Source of the DNA: Maribacter dokdonensis DSW-8
GTDB lineage: Bacteria > Bacteroidota > Bacteroidia > Flavobacteriales > Flavobacteriaceae
Direction: 5' to 3'
DNA: 64,000 bases
Assembly (NCBI RefSeq): GCF_001447995.1
Contig: NZ_LDPE01000001.1
Location: 186,001-250,000 of the forward strand
Shown: in pieces, positions 35,302-44,165 of the stretch
Position numbering within the stretch: position 1 is the first letter of the stretch
Layout of the letters: each line of letters starts with the position of its first letter
The notes under the pieces: model-generated
What the model was told of the DNA's origin: nothing
What the model saw: the letters and a program-made list of their open reading frames with translations, nothing else
Databases searched by the model: none
Program-made: the position numbers and the translations under genes

Positions 35302-35335
35302 CAAAAAAAAAGCCCCAATAAAAATTATCGAGGCT
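35302..35335 (-). terminator. intrinsic terminator on the minus strand
   Basis: Read on the minus strand, AGCCTCGATAA pairs with TTATTGGGGCT (two G-U pairs), followed by a run of nine T. It ends the gene at 35356. Confidence 0.75.
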
Positions 35336-35355
35336 AATATATCTAGAATTTTATA

Positions 35356-35838
35356 TTATTTCCAGTGATCTACATGCTGGTTCATATCATCGAACAAATA
35401 GGTACCCACAATTTCTTTTCTGTACACTACAGCCAAAAAGGTAACTAATAATAATACGGTGTATAGCAATAATATAACAAAGCCCAGGGGCAAAAACGTA
35501 CTTGGAATAAGATGATTTTCAAAATCCGAATAACTGAATAATATGATAATGGTTTCTACCAATTTATAGAGATAGACCAAAGAAATAAGATACAACACGT
35601 ATTCTAAAGTGCGCATTGGCGGGTCACTTAGTTCGTTTTCACTGATTTTAAACCATAGTACATACAGAAAGACCAAATGGATTATGGATAATAAAGGGAA
35701 AATGTAGTTGTCAATCTTAAAGAAATAAAACTTGTTGGTGTACAAGCCGTAAAAACTAAAAATGTTCAATAGAAACAATACGGCAACCGATACGATTAAA
35801 GTACGTTTCCAGGTCAATATTCCTTTAATAGAATTCAT
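35356..35838 (-). CDS. multi-pass membrane protein of unknown function
   Basis: 160 residues from ATG 35838 with four hydrophobic segments (TLIVSVAVLFLLNIFSFYGLY, IFPLLSIIHLVFLYVLWF, YVLYLISLVYLYKLVETIIILF, PLGFVILLLYTVLLLVTFLAVVY). An in-frame ATG at 35871 would add 11 residues without a clear purpose. No recognised family; a terminator follows it, so it is probably transcribed alone. Confidence 0.65.
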   Translation of the reverse strand: MNSIKGILTWKRTLIVSVAVLFLLNIFSFYGLYTNKFYFFKIDNYIFPLLSIIHLVFLYVLWFKISENELSDPPMRTLEYVLYLISLVYLYKLVETIIILFSYSDFENHLIPSTFLPLGFVILLLYTVLLLVTFLAVVYRKEIVGTYLFDDMNQHVDHWK

Positions 35839-35955
35839 AAAACTAAGTTTAAATGGTCTTAGGGGAACCATAGTTTCGTTTCAAGAACGGGTATGTTTTT
35901 CGTTTATTTTAAACAATTCGATGAACGGTTAACTTTGTTGATTAAGTTACTGACC

Positions 35956-36390
35956 TTAAGCTAACCACCTCTTCATGATACTATATTTTATAAATAAAAG
36001 TAACATAAAACTGATTGCAAAAATAATCAAAGGCATTTGCATGCTAGTTTGTCCTACGACATCACTTATATTACTGTAGAAATAAAAATATAGTATTTGA
36101 ATAGTCGTTGCAATAATGGATATTAAACCTAATTTAAAAGCCATAATTTTTCTAAGAAGAAGAAATAGTGATGCTGTAGTTCCGGCAAAAACATCAACAC
36201 CAAATACGATCAGCAACCAAAAAGGACGGTTCTCATAGATATATCGTTCATCATCTGTCAACACGTTATAAATTTCATCTGTAACAAAACATTCGCTTAA
36301 AAAAGATAGAATTCCAGTGATGCTATAAAAAAGGGCAAAAACAGCAACTGCCCAGAAAATTCTTGGAGGATTTACTGTTGAATTGATCAT
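35956..36390 (-). CDS. small multi-pass membrane protein of unknown function
   Basis: 144 residues with four predicted membrane segments (IFWAVAVFALFYSITGILSFL, FWLLIVFGVDVFAGTTASLFLL, FKLGLISIIATTIQILYFYFY, PLIIFAISFMLLLFIKYSI). The pattern, including YENRPFWLLIVFGVDVFAGT, is seen in flavobacterial sugar-transporter-like small proteins without known function. Same strand as the gene at 35356 but 117 bases away. Confidence 0.65.
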   Translation of the reverse strand: MINSTVNPPRIFWAVAVFALFYSITGILSFLSECFVTDEIYNVLTDDERYIYENRPFWLLIVFGVDVFAGTTASLFLLLRKIMAFKLGLISIIATTIQILYFYFYSNISDVVGQTSMQMPLIIFAISFMLLLFIKYSIMKRWLA

Positions 36391-36482
36391 AGAGGGAACC
36401 TAAGTGTTTGTTACTTAGACCAATTTAATAAAAACCCAATGATTAACAACAAGCAACTGTATAGTTCATGCTAAATTGTAAT

Positions 36483-36490
36483 TACTTTTG
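36483..36490 (+). promoter_or_regulatory. TAnnTTTG promoter box of truA
   Basis: TACTTTTG is an exact match to the Bacteroidota -7 element. It ends 5 bases before the ATG at 36496, so the mRNA may be nearly leaderless. No convincing -33 TTG is seen. Confidence 0.45.
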
Positions 36491-36495
36491 TAGCT

Positions 36496-37281
36496 ATGAA
36501 AAAACAGCAGTTTTGCTATTTGGTACGATTACAATATTTAGGTTTTCGATATAACGGTTGGCAAGAGCAACCAAAAATGCGGACTATTACGGGTATGTTA
36601 AACAAAACCTATGCTTTCTTATACCCAGATAAGCATTTTAAAATATTAGGTGCCGGTAGAACAGATGCAAAGGTTTCTTCATTAGACGGTGCTTTTGAAT
36701 TGTTCGTGGATGATGAAATTAAAGACTTCAATGGTTTTGTTATTGATTTCAATAAAAACCTACCACCGGATATTAGATTACTTTCCATATCAGCCGTTGA
36801 ACCAAATTTTAATATTATTAAGGATAGTAAAACAAAGGAATATTGTTATTTCTTTTCCTTTGGAACCAAAAATCACCCATTTAGTGCCCCGTTCATTACA
36901 AACTATATGCATGACCTTAATTTAGATGTAATGAAAGAAGGTTCCACATTATTCACTGGGACTCATGACTTCTCTGTATATACTGCAGAATTAAAGGCGA
37001 ATGCCAAAACCATAAGAAAAATTGATTCTTGCCATATTGAACCTAACACTATGTTGACCGCTAATTTTTTTCCAGAGCAGAGTTATGTTTTAAGAATTAA
37101 GGGCAAGGGTTTTATGCGATATCAAATTAGAATGATCATGGGTGCATTGGTACAATTGGGCAAAGGGGAACTGTCACTTGATGATATTAGAGCTTCTTTG
37201 CTTTCAGATGCTAATATGGTCTTAAAAACTATTGCACCTGGTTCCGGTTTAATTCTTAATGAACTGACCTTTACGAATTAG
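36496..37281 (+). CDS. truA: tRNA pseudouridine synthase A-like
   Basis: 261 residues. The catalytic Asp is in LGAGRTDAKVSSLDGAFEL, the RNA-binding strand in QYLGFRYNGWQEQPKMRTI, and the C-terminal YQIRMIMGALVQLGKGEL motif is conserved. TruA modifies U38-40 in the tRNA anticodon stem. It diverges somewhat from typical TruA at the N-terminus, so a paralogue with another target is possible. The CorA gene follows 35 bases on. Confidence 0.85.
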   Translation: MKKQQFCYLVRLQYLGFRYNGWQEQPKMRTITGMLNKTYAFLYPDKHFKILGAGRTDAKVSSLDGAFELFVDDEIKDFNGFVIDFNKNLPPDIRLLSISAVEPNFNIIKDSKTKEYCYFFSFGTKNHPFSAPFITNYMHDLNLDVMKEGSTLFTGTHDFSVYTAELKANAKTIRKIDSCHIEPNTMLTANFFPEQSYVLRIKGKGFMRYQIRMIMGALVQLGKGELSLDDIRASLLSDANMVLKTIAPGSGLILNELTFTN

Positions 37282-37316
37282 TTGTTTGTTTAATATATTT
37301 ATAAAAAATACTATAT

Positions 37317-38411
37317 ATGGCCACAAATAAGAAGCTCAACTTCCCAAAGCGAAAAAAGAAAAAATCGCGCCAGCAGAATAAGCTAGGGAAAGCTCCAGGA
37401 ACTATAAGTTACATGGGAGATAAGGAGCGTGGAGATAGTGTTATTTATAGTACTACCTATAATGCCGATGGTTATGAGACCAAAGAGTTTACGGATTTAG
37501 AAGCATTTTTTGCGGAAAAAAGAACAGATCAAACTTCTTGGATCAATGTAGTTGGTATATCTGATGAGCCCTTTATTGAAAAATTAGGTAAGCATTTTAA
37601 CCTAAACCCTTTGGTGTTAGAAGATATCGTAAATACCGAACAACGACCCAAAGTAGATGAATATGACGACTATATTTTTGGCATATTTAGAATGTTATAT
37701 ATCTCTGAGGAAGAAGAAATTGTAGGGGAACATATTGCCTTGGTCTTATTGGAGAATACCGTATTGGTATTTCAAGAGGTTAAAGCTGATGTGTTTAACG
37801 GGCTAAGAGAACGTATAACCGGTAAGTTAGGGCGCATTAGGACCAGAGGTGCAGATTACCTGTTTTTTGCACTTTTAGATGCTATTGTGGATAATTATTT
37901 TTTAGCCATTGAAAACCTGAACAACAGAATTGAAATTCTAGAGGAAGAAGTTTATTCTAATCCAGAACCGGTGGTGGCAAAGAATATTCAACTACTTAAA
38001 AAGGAAGTGCTTAAGATCAGAAGATGGATTTTTCCGGTAAAGGAGCTAATAAGCCGACTTATAGATTCTGAAAATCCGTTGATTACAAAGGATACGAAAC
38101 TGTTCTTACGAGACGTATTGGACCATGCCATTGAAATAAACGAAAGTTTACAGATTTATAGAGAAATGTCTATGAGTTTAATGGAAATGTACATGAGTAA
38201 TATGAGTAATAAAATGAACGAGGTAATGAAAGTATTGACCATTATGGCCTCGATATTTATACCATTGACTTTTATTGCCGGTATCTACGGAATGAACTTT
38301 GACCATATGCCAGAACTGCATTATAAGTATGGTTACTACGTTGTTTGGATCGTAATGATACTTCTATTTATAGGTATGATGTTCTATTTTAAAAAGAAGA
38401 AGTGGTTATAA
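37317..38411 (+). CDS. corA: CorA-family magnesium/cobalt transporter
   Basis: 364 residues. The long N-terminal cytoplasmic alpha/beta domain and stalk helix (YFLAIENLNNRIEILEEEVY) precede two C-terminal membrane helices, the first ending in the selectivity motif YGMNFDHMPELHYKYGY. The protein forms a homopentameric channel for divalent cations. It has an unusually basic N-terminus (KKLNFPKRKKKKSRQQNK). Probably co-transcribed with truA. Confidence 0.95.
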   Translation: MATNKKLNFPKRKKKKSRQQNKLGKAPGTISYMGDKERGDSVIYSTTYNADGYETKEFTDLEAFFAEKRTDQTSWINVVGISDEPFIEKLGKHFNLNPLVLEDIVNTEQRPKVDEYDDYIFGIFRMLYISEEEEIVGEHIALVLLENTVLVFQEVKADVFNGLRERITGKLGRIRTRGADYLFFALLDAIVDNYFLAIENLNNRIEILEEEVYSNPEPVVAKNIQLLKKEVLKIRRWIFPVKELISRLIDSENPLITKDTKLFLRDVLDHAIEINESLQIYREMSMSLMEMYMSNMSNKMNEVMKVLTIMASIFIPLTFIAGIYGMNFDHMPELHYKYGYYVVWIVMILLFIGMMFYFKKKKWL

Positions 38412-38602
38412 ACCTGCGTCTATTGCCTTTATAAAGTACTGAATTACCTATAGCATACGTATTCCATTAAAGAAATATGCTTATGGGTCATTGGTAGCTT
38501 AGCGTTTCATATATCTTGCCCTTGTTCAATGTATTGGACAAATAAGGTTTTGACATTTTTTTAAAGTGATCAAAATGTAGTAGTAACATTTAATATGTAT
38601 AT

Positions 38603-39145
38603 ATGAAAACTAAGAATATTTATATGTCTTTAGCGGGAATCCTTTTAATGACAGGAACGCTAATGGCGCAAGAGAAGAATCAAGAAGTATTAGATACTAA
38701 AATATCTAAATCTTATACGGTGAACAACGGAAAAAAGTTGATTAAAAACACCGTAGAGATTACCACAAAACGATTGAACACTGTTGAAAGTGCTAAAGAA
38801 GATGAGGGCAAAATAGATCAGGATAGGGTAGTGGACAGTGTAGCCACAATTATTAAAACAGTTCAAATAGATAATGACGAAGACGATGCTTTCGATGAAA
38901 AAATAGTGTTTAGTTATGAAGCTAAAACTCCTGAAGATTTTGTTTTGGTTTCAAAGAACAATGAATTGGTGGTAGCCATGAATGAGGGTGACAATCTAAA
39001 AATCGTAGAGAACATCAATTTGAAAAGCAAAAAAATGATGAACGATAAAACCACTTATATTTTTACCAACGAACACGGTGAAAATTTAGAATTTTTGGTG
39101 GAAGAATATAGTAGACCCAATGAAACTGCTATGTTAGAAAAGTAA
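38603..39145 (+). CDS. secreted hypothetical protein
   Basis: 180 residues with a signal peptide ending in LMAQ (residue 23), then a Lys/Glu/Asp-rich domain of repeated beta strands (KIVFSYEAKTPEDFVLVSKNNELVVAMNEGDNLKIVENINLKSK). I do not recognise the family. It stands alone between a 191-base gap and a strong terminator. Confidence 0.65.
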   Translation: MKTKNIYMSLAGILLMTGTLMAQEKNQEVLDTKISKSYTVNNGKKLIKNTVEITTKRLNTVESAKEDEGKIDQDRVVDSVATIIKTVQIDNDEDDAFDEKIVFSYEAKTPEDFVLVSKNNELVVAMNEGDNLKIVENINLKSKKMMNDKTTYIFTNEHGENLEFLVEEYSRPNETAMLEK

Positions 39146-39165
39146 TTCACTATAACAATGAATAG

Positions 39166-39191
39166 AAAAGAGCCGCATTTGCGGCTCTTTT
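39166..39191. terminator. terminator between convergent genes
   Basis: AAAAGAGCCGC and GCGGCTCTTTT with an ATTT loop, followed by TTTTATATT. Ends the gene at 39145 and can also act on cysM. Confidence 0.85.
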
Positions 39192-39215
39192 TTTATATTA
39201 ATCTTTATTGTTTAA

Positions 39216-40100
39216 CTAATCAAAAAGGCTAGATGATAAATACCGATCACCACGATCACAAACGATAGATACAATAATACCTTCTTCTATTTCTTGAGCT
39301 AATCGTAAGGCAACGGTAGCTGCGCCACCACTACTCATCCCAGAAAAAATACCTTCTTCCCTGGCTAATTTTCTTGCCATTTCCTTGGCTTCTATCTCAT
39401 TGACCTCCATAATACGATCTACCTTTTTAGCATCAAAGATCTTAGGTAAATATTCCGTAGGCCATTTTCTAATACCAGGTATGCTGGCGTTGTCACTTGG
39501 TTGTACTCCTACAATTTGTATATCCTTATTTTGTTCTTTTAAGTACGTAGAAGTTCCCATGATGGTACCCGTTGTACCCATGGCAGATACAAAGTGGGTG
39601 ATTTTACCTTGGGTATCGTTCCAAATTTCAGGTCCCGTTGTTTTATAATGTGCTTTCCAGTTATCTGGATTGCCAAATTGGTTCATCATTTTATAACCTT
39701 CATTGGCTACTTTATTTTCAGCATAATCGCGAGCTCCTTCAATTCCTACATCAGAAGAAGTTAGGGTTACTTTTGCGCCATAAGCTCTCATGGTCTGCAC
39801 ACGTTCTTTCGTAGAATTCTCGGGCATTACCAATTCTATATCCAATCCGTATACTCCGGCAATCATAGCCAAGGCAATACCGGTGTTACCGCTAGTAGCT
39901 TCAATCAGCTTATCATTTGCTGTAAAATCACCATTATCGTAACCTGTTTTGATCATGTTATACGCGGCACGGTCCTTAACGCTTCCACCAGGGTTATGAC
40001 CCTCCATCTTAAAATACACGGATACGTTAGGGTTGGTATTTAAAACCCTTGATTTTACCAAAGGCGTATTACCAATGAGCGATAATAAAGAATTAGACAT
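39216..40100 (-). CDS. cysM: cysteine synthase (CysM type)
   Basis: 294 residues, PLP-dependent formation of cysteine from O-acetylserine and sulfide or thiosulfate. PLP lysine in HNPGGSVKDRAAYNMI, substrate loop IEATSGNTGIALAM, PLP phosphate loop SAMGTTGTIMGTS, and the CysM-like C-terminus GIFSGMSSGGAA. It overlaps cysE by 8 bases, so both steps of cysteine synthesis are translated together. Confidence 0.95.
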   Translation of the reverse strand: MSNSLLSLIGNTPLVKSRVLNTNPNVSVYFKMEGHNPGGSVKDRAAYNMIKTGYDNGDFTANDKLIEATSGNTGIALAMIAGVYGLDIELVMPENSTKERVQTMRAYGAKVTLTSSDVGIEGARDYAENKVANEGYKMMNQFGNPDNWKAHYKTTGPEIWNDTQGKITHFVSAMGTTGTIMGTSTYLKEQNKDIQIVGVQPSDNASIPGIRKWPTEYLPKIFDAKKVDRIMEVNEIEAKEMARKLAREEGIFSGMSSGGAATVALRLAQEIEEGIIVSIVCDRGDRYLSSSLFD

Positions 40101-40884
40101 GGGGTATTGTTTTTATTTTAATTTCTGGGGTGTGGAAAACAGTGGAATGTGCGGGTACAGACGCCGTTATCCATGCGTTACCACCAATAATACTGTTGGC
40201 ACCTATTACGGTATCTCCGCCTAAAATAGTGGCATTGGCATATATGGTGACATTATTTTCTATTGTTGGATGCCGTTTGGTCTTCTGTAAATTTTTAGCC
40301 ACAAAAAGACCGCCCAAGGTAACCCCTTGGTATATTTTAACATCGTTCTTAATTATTGCAGTTTCACCTATGACCACACCTGTGCCGTGATCTATATGGA
40401 ACGACTTTCCTATTTGCGCACCAGGATTAATATCTACTCCGGTTTGTCTATGGGCATATTCCGTCATTAATCTTGGTACCAATGGAAATCCTGTTTTATA
40501 CAATTCGTGTGCCAACCTATATACGGATATGGCATAAAAGCCAGGATATGCCATGTACACCTCTTCAATAGATAATGAGGCAGGATCACAATTAACGGTA
40601 GCCTCTGCGTCCAAATTTAGACTTTCTAACACTAAGGGTAATTTTTCAACATAGTTCTCCCAAACCTTTTTACAGGGTTTTTCACTTTCCCAGCAAGCTA
40701 GATCAACTAGTTCATCAAATTGTTTCTCCAATTCATCCAAGCTGTCCGCTACCGGTGTTTCAATATCGAACAGGGTATAAAAAAGTAAGTCGGTAAACTT
40801 TTCAGTATTTCTTTTTAATCGAAATCTTAAGTTTGGTTGCTTCTTGTGGGTATTAATCTTTTCGATAATAGATCGATGGTCCAT
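40093..40884 (-). CDS. cysE: serine O-acetyltransferase
   Basis: 263 residues. N-terminal helical part and a C-terminal left-handed beta-helix made of hexapeptide turns, with the catalytic His-Asp in IGKSFHIDHGTGVVIGETA and the acetyl-CoA region GVTLGGLFVAKN, TKRHPTIENNVTIYANATILGG. It makes O-acetylserine for CysM. It resembles the EpsC-like long forms of this phylum. First gene of the cysEM operon. Confidence 0.95.
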   Translation of the reverse strand: MDHRSIIEKINTHKKQPNLRFRLKRNTEKFTDLLFYTLFDIETPVADSLDELEKQFDELVDLACWESEKPCKKVWENYVEKLPLVLESLNLDAEATVNCDPASLSIEEVYMAYPGFYAISVYRLAHELYKTGFPLVPRLMTEYAHRQTGVDINPGAQIGKSFHIDHGTGVVIGETAIIKNDVKIYQGVTLGGLFVAKNLQKTKRHPTIENNVTIYANATILGGDTVIGANSIIGGNAWITASVPAHSTVFHTPEIKIKTIPHV

Positions 40885-40902
40885 GAGTTTGCATTAGTTC
40901 AT

Positions 40903-40910
40903 CAAAATTA
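40903..40910 (-). promoter_or_regulatory. TAnnTTTG box upstream of cysE
   Basis: On the minus strand TAATTTTG, an exact Bacteroidota -7 match, 19 bases before the cysE ATG. Confidence 0.45.
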
Positions 40911-40978
40911 ACCAAATAACTAAAAGTACTTCTCATCTAATGGTTAACTTTAGCTTAAAATCACAAGAGTTAGGTCGT

Positions 40979-41665
40979 ATGTTAGAAACGAATATTACAA
41001 AAAGCACTTTACAATATTTAAATGCACTTAAAGAAAACAATAATAGAGAGTGGTTTACGGAACATAAATCCACCTTTCAAAAAGAACAAGAACAGGTAAA
41101 AAGCTTTTTTAATCATGTACTACAATTATTGAATGCCCACGATGAAATTGAAAAATTAAAAATATTTAGAATTTATAGGGATGTTCGTTTTTCCAAGAAC
41201 AAGACTCCTTATAAAACGCATTTTTCTGCCTCATTTGCTAGAGCTGGTAAGCATAGGCGTGGTGGCTACTATGTGCAAGTTGCGCCGGGCAATAGTTTTA
41301 TAGCCACCGGTTTTTGGGCACCAGAGAAGAATGACCTTTTACGCATAAGAAAGGAGTGGGAGTTAGATATTTCTGAATTGGTCGCCATTATCGAAGACAA
41401 TTCGTTTAAAAACATATGGGGTCCATTGGTAGGTGATGAGCTTAAGACAGCACCTAAGGGATTTGATAAAGAAGACCCTAACATTGCATTTATTCGTAAA
41501 AAACAATTCATTTTTACCAAAAGCTTTACCGATGCAGAGGTACTGTCAGACGATTTTGCCAAGCAAATAGACCAAGCGTTTAAAACTATAAGACCTTATT
41601 TTGACCTTATGAGCAGTATATTGACCACCAATTTAAATGGGGAATCACTATTGGACGAGCTCTAA
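40979..41665 (+). CDS. DUF2461 family protein
   Basis: 228 residues from ATG 40979. Family marks: TLQYLNALKENNNREWFTEHKSTFQKEQEQ, FRIYRDVRFSKNKTPYKTHFSASFARAGKHRRGGYYVQVAPGNSFIATGFW. The conserved charged residues suggest an enzyme, but no reaction is known. The ORF can be extended to ATG 40940, which would add 13 residues not typical of the family. Convergent with, and overlapping by 18 bases, the next gene. Confidence 0.85.
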   Translation: MLETNITKSTLQYLNALKENNNREWFTEHKSTFQKEQEQVKSFFNHVLQLLNAHDEIEKLKIFRIYRDVRFSKNKTPYKTHFSASFARAGKHRRGGYYVQVAPGNSFIATGFWAPEKNDLLRIRKEWELDISELVAIIEDNSFKNIWGPLVGDELKTAPKGFDKEDPNIAFIRKKQFIFTKSFTDAEVLSDDFAKQIDQAFKTIRPYFDLMSSILTTNLNGESLLDEL

Positions 41666-42055
41666 CTTTTCAAAATATTGAATTTGATCCTGTATTCTTT
41701 TAATCACCATATTCATCATTCGCTTATTCAATGCAGATGAATTTTGAATATAAATTTCATATTCATCGACAGTAAATTGGCCAATGATCATACCTTTTAA
41801 AGAATTTCTAAACTTAATGTCTTTTTGAATGGCCTTGGTAACATAGTCCAAACGTTTTTCAAGTTTTAGCTCGTAAAACGTATTTTTCATTTTCTTGATA
41901 TAATTCTGAAAAGAGGCTAGGAATAAATCATTCTGTAATTTTAATATGGGACGTAATGTAAGATTTTGAAATCGTTCATCATCACTCATATTTGGTACTA
42001 TTCTGGCAGATGGAATTAAAGGTCGAATTGACTGCAATTTCTGTGTCCTGTCCAT
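41648..42055 (-). CDS. hypothetical protein
   Basis: 135 residues, basic and helical, without a signal peptide. The segment FQNLTLRPILKLQNDLFLASFQNYIKKMKNTFYELKLEKRLDYVTKAIQKDIKFRNSLKGMIIGQF is shared by many flavobacterial proteins as I recall them, but their role is not known. Overlaps the DUF2461 stop by 18 bases on the opposite strand. Confidence 0.65.
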   Translation of the reverse strand: MDRTQKLQSIRPLIPSARIVPNMSDDERFQNLTLRPILKLQNDLFLASFQNYIKKMKNTFYELKLEKRLDYVTKAIQKDIKFRNSLKGMIIGQFTVDEYEIYIQNSSALNKRMMNMVIKRIQDQIQYFEKLELVQ

Positions 42056-42271
42056 TATGTATAGATTTTACTTAAAGGTACGTATAAGATAAAATCCATA
42101 TACAAGGGGTATAATAAGTTTTTAACCTCTTATGAACAATAACCACAGTATTAAATAAGTACCCCTAAAATTTTGTTTATCATAATTCTGTCAAGCAACA
42201 ATTATTAATATGAAACTTATTAATTGCTCTCTATTTACAATTGATAAATCGTACCTCTAAAATGGGCTAAA

Positions 42272-42303
42272 TTGTAGTTTTACTAAATTAACAACTAACT
42301 TTG
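42272..42303 (+). promoter_or_regulatory. promoter of the thioesterase gene
   Basis: TAACTTTG at 42296-42303 is an exact match to the Bacteroidota -7 element, and TTG at 42272-42274 lies 21 bases upstream. It gives a 5' leader of about 25 bases. The rest of 42056-42271 shows nothing recognisable. Confidence 0.6.
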
Positions 42304-42331
42304 CAGTGTAAATTTTGCTAAAAAATAGACT

Positions 42332-42736
42332 ATGAGATTTCATACAAGAAAATTAGTTAAACCAGGCGATTTAAATTCTAACGGCACTTTATTTGGTGGT
42401 AGATTATTAGCTTGGATCGATGAAGAAGCAGCCCTTTACGCCATTATTCAATTGGAAAACGGTAAAGTGGTTACCAAGTATATGTCAGAAATCAATTTCA
42501 TGAGCGCTGCCGTTAAAGGTGACGTTATTGAAATAGGTATAGAGGTGGTAAAGTTCGGTAAAACATCATTGACCTTAAACTGCGAGGTACGTAATAAGAT
42601 GAATCATGAAACTATTGTTACCGTAGATAATATCATTATGGTCAACCTAGGTGAAAACGGAAAACCTACACCACATGGTAAGACCAAAATAGAGTTTGTA
42701 AAAGATCGCTTAGCGGCATTGGGTGAAGTTGATTAA
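42332..42736 (+). CDS. acyl-CoA thioesterase, hotdog fold
   Basis: 134 residues of the YciA/BACH-like hotdog family: HTRKLVKPGDLNSNGTLFGGRLLAWIDEEAALYAI (catalytic Asp in the WIDE segment), YMSEINFMSAAVKGDVIEIGIEVVKFGKTSLTLNCEVRN. It hydrolyses acyl-CoA to free acid and CoA in the cytoplasm; preferred chain length unknown. The stop overlaps the convergent dipeptidase by 4 bases. Confidence 0.9.
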   Translation: MRFHTRKLVKPGDLNSNGTLFGGRLLAWIDEEAALYAIIQLENGKVVTKYMSEINFMSAAVKGDVIEIGIEVVKFGKTSLTLNCEVRNKMNHETIVTVDNIIMVNLGENGKPTPHGKTKIEFVKDRLAALGEVD

Positions 42737-44022
42737 CTTTCACCCAATTCTTTTGCTATTCGCTGTACGTCATCAAGTACTCGCAATAGGTTTCCTCCCC
42801 ATAATTTTTCTATTTCTTCTTGGGTATAGCCTCTATTTACAAGTTCTAGGGTTACGTTGAAGGTTTCAGAAGCATCGTTCCAGCCTTCAATTCCACCGCC
42901 GCCATCAAAGTCAGAGCTAATACCCACGTGGTCAATTCCTATTAATTTTACCATATAATCTATATGGTCTACGAAATCACTAACATTTACCGCTTCTGGT
43001 GCATCGCTTTTAGTTTCTGCAATTTCTTTGCCTATTTTTAAAACCTTAGGGTAGTTGTCCATGAATGCCGCCTTTTCAACATCGGATAAACTGGAAAACT
43101 TAGAACGCTCATACCAAGCTATATCCAAGGAATCTGCTACTTGCTGGTAAATTGATTTCATGAATGCTGCCCTTGCTTCATGCTTTTCCGTATTTAGATA
43201 TGAACTAAAGGCAACCGTTTGTACTACACCACCATTTTCTTTCATCATAAGCAATTGCTCGTCATCCAAATTTCTGCTATGTCCACATAAGGCTCTTGCC
43301 GATGAATGTGAGGCTATTATAGGAGCTTTTGACAAGGAAATCATTTGCTTTATAGCTTCTTTTGATGGGTGAGATACATCTATCATTATACCTAACCTGT
43401 TCATTTCGGCAACTGCCTCTTTCCCCAAATCACTTAAACCATTATGCAACCATTCATCATCAGCTTCACCTGTATTGGAGTCAGAAAACTGACTATGACC
43501 ATTATGCGCCAATGAAATATAACGTGCGCCTAAATCATGGTAAACCTTAAATTGGTCCATATCTAGTCCGATCGGGTATGCATTTTCAACACCGATCATG
43601 GCAACCTTTTTACCACTTTCTACAATTCTTTTTACATCTGCAGAATTTAATGCCAATTCAATTTGATCCGGTGCAATTTCTTCGCACAACTTATGGATAG
43701 CCTCAAATTTTGACATGGCATTTTCTTTGGCCTTGGCATAACCTTCATCTGTAAGTGTATCTTGACCTGTGTAAACAATAAGCCAAGTAACATCCAAACC
43801 GCCTTCTTCCATCTTGGGTAAATTGATTTGGGTATCTAGCCTCTGACTATAATTTACACTGTCTGTGAAGTTTTTGATGTTGATGTCATTATGGGTATCA
43901 ATAGTAATGACTTCTTCATGAATTCGTTGGGCTTTTTCAAGCGTGGTTTCTTCTTTTTTCTCCTTTTTTTCTGCGCAGGATACTATCGATAAAACGCAAA
44001 TTAAATAGATAAACTGTTTCAT
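42733..44022 (-). CDS. membrane dipeptidase, peptidase M19 lipoprotein
   Basis: 429 residues. Lipoprotein signal LICVLSIVSC (Cys at residue 16) and a TIM-barrel M19 domain: zinc ligands in TIDTHNDINIKN, YISLAHNGHSQFSDSN, MIDVSHPSKEA, IIASHSSARALCGHSRN and the DHVGISSDFDGGGG loop. It cleaves dipeptides, possibly D-amino-acid-containing, in the periplasm or on the surface. Stand-alone gene on the minus strand. Confidence 0.93.
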   Translation of the reverse strand: MKQFIYLICVLSIVSCAEKKEKKEETTLEKAQRIHEEVITIDTHNDINIKNFTDSVNYSQRLDTQINLPKMEEGGLDVTWLIVYTGQDTLTDEGYAKAKENAMSKFEAIHKLCEEIAPDQIELALNSADVKRIVESGKKVAMIGVENAYPIGLDMDQFKVYHDLGARYISLAHNGHSQFSDSNTGEADDEWLHNGLSDLGKEAVAEMNRLGIMIDVSHPSKEAIKQMISLSKAPIIASHSSARALCGHSRNLDDEQLLMMKENGGVVQTVAFSSYLNTEKHEARAAFMKSIYQQVADSLDIAWYERSKFSSLSDVEKAAFMDNYPKVLKIGKEIAETKSDAPEAVNVSDFVDHIDYMVKLIGIDHVGISSDFDGGGGIEGWNDASETFNVTLELVNRGYTQEEIEKLWGGNLLRVLDDVQRIAKELGES

Positions 44023-44165
44023 AGGGTTGGTTTATGACCTACAATTTAAGTGTATTCACAACAAATAACCAGCCTTAGAGAACATTTTATTGTCTGCATA
44101 ATGGTTATAGCGCATTTTTAGGGAATTATAAGTTACAACCCAAACTAATTAAAGAAAACCTATTT

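Noticed and set aside
38412-38602. Search for a tRNA or small RNA in the corA-38603 gap
   Set aside because: No cloverleaf, T-loop motif or terminator-backed transcript unit was found by eye.
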